Below are positions 13,884 to 18,403 of a DNA stretch of 18,403 nucleotides, one piece after another. The stretch covers positions 1-18,403 of the forward strand of contig JAATVP010000029.1 in NCBI GenBank assembly GCA_014523625.1. Direction: 5' to 3'. Origin of the DNA: Nitrososphaerales archaeon TH5896. GTDB taxonomy: Archaea > Thermoproteota > Nitrososphaeria > Nitrososphaerales > Nitrososphaeraceae. Position numbers and translations under genes: made by a program. Under the pieces are notes generated by a model. The model ran no database searches and was not told the origin of the DNA. It saw only the letters and a program-made list of their open reading frames with translations. Each line of letters starts with the position of its first letter. The stretch's first letter is position 1.

Positions 13884-13958
13884 GGATGGGTAGTCTAGCC
13901 TGGTTATGATACCTGTCTCACACACAGGTGATCGAGAGTTCAAATCTCTCCCCATCCA
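13884..13958 (+). tRNA. tRNA-Val (anticodon CAC)
   Basis: Full cloverleaf of 75 bases. The acceptor stem is GGATGGG/CCCATCC, with discriminator A at 13958. The D-arm is of the archaeal TAGTCTAGCCTGGTTATGA type. The anticodon stem is CCTGT/ACAGG (13912-13916 and 13924-13928) with loop CTCACAC, giving anticodon CAC at 13919-13921. The T-arm is GAGAG-TTCAAAT-CTCTC. There is no intron. CCA is not encoded and must be added. It reads GUG codons. A possible TATA (GAAATATATTG at 13814-13824) would give a leader of about 40 bases for RNase P to remove. Confidence 0.96.
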
Positions 13959-13970
13959 CTGAACTGAGAA

Positions 13971-13998
13971 GCGAAAAAATGGTCTTCCTTGATTTCGC
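13971..13998 (+). terminator. Possible hairpin downstream of tRNA-Val
   Basis: GCGAAA (13971-13976) pairs with TTTCGC (13993-13998), starting 12 bases after the tRNA. It could be part of the 3' trailer or a 3'-end signal between the tRNA and the convergent DUF2070 gene. Confidence 0.3.
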
Positions 13999-14087
13999 AT
14001 GTCAGTCCTAAGTGGATAAAATGTAAATTGATTTCATACTAAAGATAACAAATGCAATCACAGTTTTTCAACGCTTCTTTTCACAAT

Positions 14088-15893
14088 TCAAGTTAACAGA
14101 GCCATACTAACAAAGGTCACCGCCAATGCGCACAAGAATATCTTTGTTATGCTCATTGATCTATCCAATGCAGATGAGTAGTCGTCTAGCTGTTTTGCTC
14201 CCATCACCTTTATCCTCGACATAGCAGAGTACAACTCCAGAGACGACGATTCAGCTGACTCCATTGCTCGATGTGATAATGCTTGAAATGCTTCTATTAT
14301 CGAATCCTCTTTGCTAAGCTCTCCAAGTGCGAAGTAGCCATTCCTAGTCCTTTTACCTGAAGTACTATGGGTGTCCGAAGTACAGATTTCTACCATATGA
14401 TGTTCGTGGCTTGTCAGTTTTTTCAAAAGCTTTTCACGTAGGCCATTTTTCATGTTATTAGAATCAGCCCAGCCCAACAAGTTCCACTTATTGTCAATAC
14501 ACAACGCAAGGACAGCCAATCCAGACTCGCCCAAATCGTCCTGGAATGCAGCTCCCACAGGGATATCCTTAATATTGGCATAGCCTGCTCGAAACGGATA
14601 TTCTACTGCAGCGACTAATTTGTCCAAACAGTGCTCCGCAGTCCTGAGCAGTTGATCTGTTTGCTGGGAATCCAATGAAACACCCATTGCATTATGACTA
14701 TCTATTAAGAGCAAGGAATCAAAACCGATCTTCTTGGAGTAATGATTAAGTTGAGAAAGCACTGAATATGGGACGTCCTCCATGCCTTTTGGGGACATGG
14801 ACAAAATTAGCATACAGACTCCATCGAATCTAATTCCTGTCACGCTGCAGTGGCCATCCTCAACTCTGACCGGCCTAGAACAACGGCTATGTGAGGAGAG
14901 CTTTTTTGCTGATTTGAGACTTGTCAAATATCTGTCCAGCTCTTCTTTAGAGGGAATATTCAACGCATGGTCAGATACACCATGTAGAACCATCGCCCGT
15001 CCAGAAAATGCATTGTATAAAACATAGGGCAGATTGCTCCCTCCCACAGACAGGAAAGGGCCAGGATGGACTTCAGGGATAACAAGTGAGTATCCATTGG
15101 TTTTGTCAAGTGAAAATTTCATCATGAACGTAGAGACAGGTTTTTCGTCTGCTTTTTCTTCGGCGATCCGCTCAAACCTTGTTCCATCTTTTTCGGTCCA
15201 AGCAGCCAAGAAAGCCTGCAAGACTTCAAATGTGCTCCTGATCTCTGGCCTTCCCGCACGATCAGCTAAAATGGCCCAGAAGATCCCCATGCCGACAATA
15301 GTCAACCCGTATCCAAGCGCAACTGGGTTAGAAAATACCTCAGGGATAAATTGAAGCGGCGTAAAGAAAAAGAGAATGGTAAATGGCGCGACCAATCCTA
15401 CAAGGATTGCTCGGAACAATGTTGCTCCAAAAACAGATTTAAACATACATATCCTAAAAGCAGCCACGAAAAGCAGTCCTTCGAGCAGATAACTTGAATT
15501 GGTTGCATTCCCATTCCCATCATTGCTTATCAAATTAGGAACCAGCATTCCAATAATCAAGGTAAGAAGCCAGATAAGATATGAGAACGCAGACACGTGA
15601 AAGATTTTAGAAAGTTTGCTAAGGGAGGTTCCTTTCAGAAGGATGTAGTCCAAGTACGTTAGCGCGAATAGGGCAACGTTACCCACTACAACATAGTAAA
15701 TGAGATAAGGATAGTTATCAAATCCAACACCGGTTACGTAACCATTTGTGAGGACAACAAGAGCAGTAAAAGCGCAACAGGTAATTACAAAAGACGCTTT
15801 GCTTGTAGAAGGATTAAGCTTGGTTAGAGCCCATCTTTTGTGTATGTTTGAAACGCTATCCTCTGCCTGACTATACATAAAAAGTGACTTCAC
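14088..15893 (-). CDS. DUF2070 family membrane protein
   Basis: A 601-residue archaeal membrane protein of the DUF2070 family; no reaction is established. The N-terminal 210 residues contain about six to seven hydrophobic helices. A large soluble domain (about 215-575) follows, and one C-terminal helix (about 582-600) closes the protein. The soluble domain holds conserved-looking His/Asp clusters that suggest a metal site: IPEVHPGPF (272-280), HGVSDHA (304-310), IDSHNAMG (397-404) and TSDTHST (506-512). Whether they bind metal is inference. The GTG start at 15893 overlaps the Sec61-beta stop by 4 bases (GTGA), so the two are probably translationally coupled. An ATG at 15878 is the alternative. 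The coupling to a translocon subunit hints at a role at the secretion channel or in membrane-protein handling. Confidence 0.85.
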   Translation of the reverse strand: MKSLFMYSQAEDSVSNIHKRWALTKLNPSTSKASFVITCCAFTALVVLTNGYVTGVGFDNYPYLIYYVVVGNVALFALTYLDYILLKGTSLSKLSKIFHVSAFSYLIWLLTLIIGMLVPNLISNDGNGNATNSSYLLEGLLFVAAFRICMFKSVFGATLFRAILVGLVAPFTILFFFTPLQFIPEVFSNPVALGYGLTIVGMGIFWAILADRAGRPEIRSTFEVLQAFLAAWTEKDGTRFERIAEEKADEKPVSTFMMKFSLDKTNGYSLVIPEVHPGPFLSVGGSNLPYVLYNAFSGRAMVLHGVSDHALNIPSKEELDRYLTSLKSAKKLSSHSRCSRPVRVEDGHCSVTGIRFDGVCMLILSMSPKGMEDVPYSVLSQLNHYSKKIGFDSLLLIDSHNAMGVSLDSQQTDQLLRTAEHCLDKLVAAVEYPFRAGYANIKDIPVGAAFQDDLGESGLAVLALCIDNKWNLLGWADSNNMKNGLREKLLKKLTSHEHHMVEICTSDTHSTSGKRTRNGYFALGELSKEDSIIEAFQALSHRAMESAESSSLELYSAMSRIKVMGAKQLDDYSSALDRSMSITKIFLCALAVTFVSMALLT

Positions 15894-16060
15894 ACAGGGA
15901 ATATTAGACGAATGAGGATTGAAACACCAATTATCCCTCCCGCTATCCCAAGTACTAATTCGGGCCTAATCTTGATTCCCTTAGTCTCATCTTCAAAGAA
16001 TCGAAGTAACCCTGCACTGGATGCCGGAAGTGGTGCATTCTTTTTCTTACTGCTGCTCAT
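15890..16060 (-). CDS. Preprotein translocase subunit Sec61-beta
   Basis: Small subunit of the archaeal SecY/Sec61 translocon, 56 residues. A basic N-terminus (SSSKKKNAPLPASSAGLLRF) is followed by the typical IRPELVLG segment and one transmembrane helix (about residues 36-54) ending close to the C-terminus. The frame is open further upstream (to 16159), but the ATG at 16060 is chosen because it gives the family's normal length and because a TATA-like CTATTTAA lies about 32 bases before it. It is the first gene of a two-gene unit with DUF2070, overlapping it by 4 bases. Confidence 0.9.
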   Translation of the reverse strand: MSSSKKKNAPLPASSAGLLRFFEDETKGIKIRPELVLGIAGGIIGVSILIRLIFPV

Positions 16061-16088
16061 TGCTACAGTTTGAAGGACCTTAACACGG

Positions 16089-16096
16089 TTAAATAG
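16089..16096 (-). promoter_or_regulatory. TATA box of the Sec61-beta/DUF2070 unit
   Basis: CTATTTAA on the minus strand, centred about 32 bases before the Sec61-beta ATG at 16060. It predicts a very short leader and supports the short form of Sec61-beta. Confidence 0.55.
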
Positions 16097-16228
16097 ATTC
16101 CGATTAGAGTTTGAGGTTGGTTGTACGACATGTTCAGTAGGTTCGGTTGGTTCAATCATGCAGCATCCTATTGCATAAAGGGATGAGACGCATAGCAGAC
16201 ATCATGACAATCCACTCTCATCAGGCAA

Positions 16229-16238
16229 GGCTTAAAAG
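16229..16238 (+). promoter_or_regulatory. TATA box of the aIF1 gene
   Basis: GCTTAAAAGT is centred about 33 bases before the ATG at 16267, giving a predicted leader of a few bases. It is part of the divergent promoter region shared with Sec61-beta. Confidence 0.55.
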
Positions 16239-16266
16239 TAAGAATTGGGGAAATATCTATCAATAG

Positions 16267-16575
16267 ATGGCGGTTATATGCAAGAAATGTGGCCTTCCCG
16301 ACGATCTTTGTGCTTGTGGCGAATTGGAGAAAGAAGACACCAGGATCATCGTTCGACTGGAGAAAAGGCGCTTCTCCAAAACAACTACAATGATTGAAGG
16401 TATTGATCCAAAACAAAGCGATGTTCAGAGTATTATTAAGGAATTGAAGAGCAGGTTTGCATGCGGTGGCACAGCAAAAGATGGGTTCATGATGCTGCAA
16501 GGTGACCATCGAGATGATGTCAAGAGTTATCTGCTAAGAATGGGTTTCAATGAGGCGGCTATCGAAGTTCAGTGA
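16267..16575 (+). CDS. Translation initiation factor aIF1 (SUI1)
   Basis: Binds the small ribosomal subunit near the P site and enforces accurate start-codon selection. The 102-residue protein has an N-terminal Cys cluster (CKKCGLPDDLCAC, Cys5, 8, 15 and 17) that probably binds zinc, followed by the SUI1 fold. The key SUI1 segments are visible: KRRFSKTTTMIEGID (33-47), LKSRFACGGTAKDG (60-73), LQGDHRD (77-83) and LLRMGF (89-94). The length is standard for archaeal aIF1. It stands alone, divergent from the Sec61-beta unit and convergent with the TFB gene across a 308-base gap. Confidence 0.95.
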   Translation: MAVICKKCGLPDDLCACGELEKEDTRIIVRLEKRRFSKTTTMIEGIDPKQSDVQSIIKELKSRFACGGTAKDGFMMLQGDHRDDVKSYLLRMGFNEAAIEVQ

Positions 16576-16883
16576 ACTGGTACATTCTCAGAGAAATCTT
16601 TTTTGTAGGTGTCGGGATGTTTATGTAATAGTCTAGGCAATCAGACAGATTCATAGTATCATAAAAGTTGATATACTTCCCCACTTTTGTGTACAGTTAT
16701 AGTATTTCGATATTTTGTTATTCCAGTATGATAGTGATTTGTAGTGTTTAATTATAAACCCATAAATGTATAAATTTAGCCACTCTCTTCAGCCTCTCAC
16801 AACCCTAGTTGTACAAACTTGCCATGATCTCCAGTACAAGTGATGCAACGAGCTCAGCTCTTACTGCGCCCTAAAATCAGTAA
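16576..16883. other. Gap between convergent aIF1 and TFB genes
   Basis: No gene is supported. The left part is AT-rich, with TATA-like stretches at about 16745-16780. The right part holds overlapping inverted repeats: ACAAC/GTTGT (16799-16803 and 16808-16812) and TTGTAC/GTACAA (16809-16814 and 16834-16839), which cannot both form at once. This could be a structured 3' UTR of the TFB mRNA, a small RNA, or nothing. Confidence 0.45.
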
Positions 16884-17798
16884 TTACAACTTTAGGTGTA
16901 ATTTCAATCCTTTGTATCTGTTTCTGATTGTGACCTCAGTTACTCCGGCTGCTTCTGCGACGTCTTTCTGTGTCTTGTTCTCACCGTTCATCACGCAGGC
17001 GACATACAATGCGGCTGCCGCAAGTCCCATCGGGTCTTTACCTGCAGAAATTTTTCCTTCCTCTGCTCTCTTCAAGATCTCAAGTGCCTTTCTCTTTGTC
17101 TTTTCTGAAAGGCCTGCTTTGCTTGCGATTCTGGCTACACATTTGACAGGGTCGACAACGGGCATTTTCAAATCAAGCTCCCTTATCAAAAGACGATAAC
17201 ACCTTGCAACATCCTTCTTTTTGATATTGCTTGCATTAGCGATGTCTTTCAATGTCCGGGGAGTTTCCGTATCTCTACAAGCGGCGTATAAAGCAGCTGC
17301 AACTAGTGCAGAGATGGATCTCCCTCTCACCAGACCCCGTTCCAGAGCCTTCCTATACACGTAGGCTGCTTTTTCTATTACTGCGTCTCCCACTGCCAAC
17401 TTATCTTTGAGGCGATCGAGCTCACTGAACGCCTGCCTGAAATTGCGGTCTACAGGTTCATGTACTTGGCTCCTACTGTCCCAGGTTCTAAGCCTTTCGA
17501 TAGTGCTTTTCATAGAGGCTGACAACGGTTTACCAGAAGCGTCTTTATCGATAGGCCCAATAATAGTCGCCAGTCCCATATCATGCATTGCAAGCGACGT
17601 AGGCACACCAGCTCGACTCCTATCCTCATGCTCTTCCTTTGAAAAGGCTCGCCATTCTGGACCCATTTCTTCTATTCTTTCTGTAATCACAAATCCACAG
17701 TTTCCACAAAACATCTCTCCACTAGAATTATCTGTAACCATGGGGCCCTTTCCGCATCGCGGGCATCTTTCATTGAATAGAGTAATGTCCTTTACCAA
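16884..17798 (-). CDS. tfb: Transcription initiation factor B (TFB)
   Basis: Archaeal TFIIB homologue that recruits RNA polymerase to the TBP-promoter complex. The 304-residue protein has an N-terminal zinc ribbon (Cys12, 15, 31, 34: CPRCGK and CGNCG). A B-reader/linker region follows (EEMGPEWRAFSKEEHEDRSR, about 43-62). Two cyclin-like repeats come next (about 112-205 and 212-302). The second ends in a helix-turn-helix, TQKDVAEAAGVTEVTIRNRY (276-295), which would contact the BRE. The only start before the ribbon is a TTG at 17798. A Shine-Dalgarno-like GGTGA lies 6 bases upstream (17805-17809), and an ATTTATA box lies at 17838-17844, so this mRNA seems to have a real leader of about 17 bases. 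Related archaea often carry several tfb genes; only one is in this window. Confidence 0.95.
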   Translation of the reverse strand: MVKDITLFNERCPRCGKGPMVTDNSSGEMFCGNCGFVITERIEEMGPEWRAFSKEEHEDRSRAGVPTSLAMHDMGLATIIGPIDKDASGKPLSASMKSTIERLRTWDSRSQVHEPVDRNFRQAFSELDRLKDKLAVGDAVIEKAAYVYRKALERGLVRGRSISALVAAALYAACRDTETPRTLKDIANASNIKKKDVARCYRLLIRELDLKMPVVDPVKCVARIASKAGLSEKTKRKALEILKRAEEGKISAGKDPMGLAAAALYVACVMNGENKTQKDVAEAAGVTEVTIRNRYKGLKLHLKL

Positions 17799-17837
17799 AG
17801 TTTTTCACCAGAAAAATTGTCAGAATATCGCATCTAG

Positions 17838-17844
17838 TATAAAT
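17838..17844 (-). promoter_or_regulatory. TATA box of the TFB gene
   Basis: ATTTATA on the minus strand, about 43 bases before the TTG at 17798; the start site would fall near 17815. A second strong TATA-like stretch, CTTTATATAG, lies at 17856-17865 and could give a longer leader. Confidence 0.5.
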
Positions 17845-17865
17845 GTTTTATTCTACTATATAAAG

Positions 17866-18113
17866 TTATCCCTGCTGAACAAGGATCCACTATCAAGAAT
17901 TGAAATTTTTACAACTATGATATAAAACACCTAACGATTTTACCAAAAATCAATATTGTTTCTATATTTTATGGAAAATATACTAAAACATGACAATTTA
18001 GTCAATGCAATCAGACATCGTGCATTAAAGTGATATGAAAATTTAGCGTCTTTTAGTACGATGGCAATATTTGCAGTACAAATTAATATCCCGCCAATGC
18101 TTAGCTATTTGTA
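17866..18113. other. AT-rich gap between TFB promoter and the right-edge gene
   Basis: No gene is supported in this divergent intergenic stretch (the full gene-free interval is 17799-18113). It is AT-rich and holds the promoter elements of both flanking genes. No RNA gene signature was seen. Confidence 0.5.
18079..18089 (+). promoter_or_regulatory. TATA-like box of the right-edge gene
   Basis: CAAATTAATAT is centred about 30 bases before the ATG at 18114, the same promoter-to-start spacing as other genes here. It supports the reality of the partial ORF. Confidence 0.4.
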
Positions 18114-18403
18114 ATGATACCAGATGAAATTATTCGTCGTAGAATTCCTCCGACCTATGGATATAGAATACCACATTCTGAATTTATTGACCAGCAAGAT
18201 CCGTCATTCCTTGATGTGGATGGATATGCAGGTCATCTAAATAATGCTGACCCATCTGAAAACTCAAGCTCATATAGCACAAATCATATTGAATCTCAAC
18301 GAATTGAAGGTGAACAGGGTACTGGTAGACATAAAATACAATCTTCCAAGATGTTTCCAGGCAGCTACGCGCATCGCATAGCCGCTGACCAAACCACGAT
18401 AGC
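18114..18403 (+). CDS. Unidentified protein, 5' part only (cut by window edge)
   Basis: The frame is open from the ATG at 18114 to the end of the window: 96 full codons and no stop. An in-frame TAG at 18102-18104 makes this ATG the first possible start. The translation begins MIPDEIIRRRIPPTYGYRI and continues hydrophilic, rich in Ser, Asn, Asp, Gln and His, with no hydrophobic helix and no motif I recognise. The N-terminal part is basic and Pro/Tyr-containing; the rest looks disordered. The TATA-like box at 18079-18089 sits at the right distance. A gene is likely, but its function is unknown and its length cannot be judged. Confidence 0.55.
   Translation, partial: MIPDEIIRRRIPPTYGYRIPHSEFIDQQDPSFLDVDGYAGHLNNADPSENSSSYSTNHIESQRIEGEQGTGRHKIQSSKMFPGSYAHRIAADQTTI

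Noticed and set aside
16061..16159. N-terminal extension of Sec61-beta to 16159
   Set aside because: The 33 extra residues are not part of the family, and the TATA box lies inside this extension.
1..18403. Mobile elements, CRISPR arrays or phage genes
   Set aside because: No transposase, integrase, spaced repeat array or attachment-site duplication was seen; the tRNA-Val is not flanked by an integrase or a 3'-end duplicate in this window.

Overview
The window reads as a chromosomal segment of an ammonia-oxidizer-type archaeon of the Nitrososphaerota (Thaumarchaeota). It carries an archaeal TFB, aIF1 (SUI1), Sec61-beta, DUF2070, an MCT-1-like PUA protein, a Tsr3-type protein, an archaeal RNase P RNA, coenzyme F420 genes (cofC, cofD), and a stand-alone 3-hydroxyacyl-CoA dehydrogenase of the kind used in the thaumarchaeal 3-hydroxypropionate/4-hydroxybutyrate cycle. 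Composition is AT-leaning. TATA-like boxes lie about 20-35 bases before many start codons, and few starts have a Shine-Dalgarno sequence, so short-leader or leaderless mRNAs seem common. The phylum is an inference from gene content. I cannot name the genus.

Layout. 1-346: non-coding, with the promoter region of citrate synthase. 347-2051 (+): citrate synthase, then an MCT-1-like PUA protein. 2109-4465 (-): a compact cluster cofD > cofC > a winged-helix/PD-(D/E)XK nuclease-like protein. 4668-5723 (+): an exported protein anchored at its C-terminus. 5921-10230 (-): six consecutive minus-strand genes. In transcription order these are a nuclease-fold-like protein, an acidic/Gln-rich exported protein, a Tsr3 homologue, the RNase P RNA (about 7555-7866, not a protein gene), a NOL1/NOP2/Sun rRNA m5C methyltransferase and a NIP7-like PUA protein. 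The last four form an RNA-processing and ribosome-biogenesis neighbourhood. 10330-11475 (+): 3-hydroxybutyryl-CoA dehydrogenase, divergent from the nuclease-like gene across a 15-bp palindrome. 11603-12112 (-): a TIGR00725/LOG-like nucleotide-binding protein. 12491-13744 (+): S-adenosylhomocysteine hydrolase. 13884-13958 (+): tRNA-Val(CAC). 14088-16060 (-): Sec61-beta followed, with a 4-base overlap, by a DUF2070 membrane protein. 16267-16575 (+): aIF1. 16884-17798 (-): TFB. 18114-18403 (+): the start of an unidentified protein cut by the window edge.

Most genes are information-processing or central-metabolism housekeeping genes: transcription initiation, translation initiation, rRNA modification, tRNA 5' maturation, secretion, the methyl cycle, the TCA entry step and F420 synthesis. 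There is no insertion sequence, integrase, CRISPR array or phage gene. The less ordinary items are the RNase P RNA with its promoter over the tsr3 stop codon, the nuclease-like partner of the F420 genes, several short perfect palindromes or paired sites at divergent or convergent gene boundaries, and two exported proteins of unknown role.
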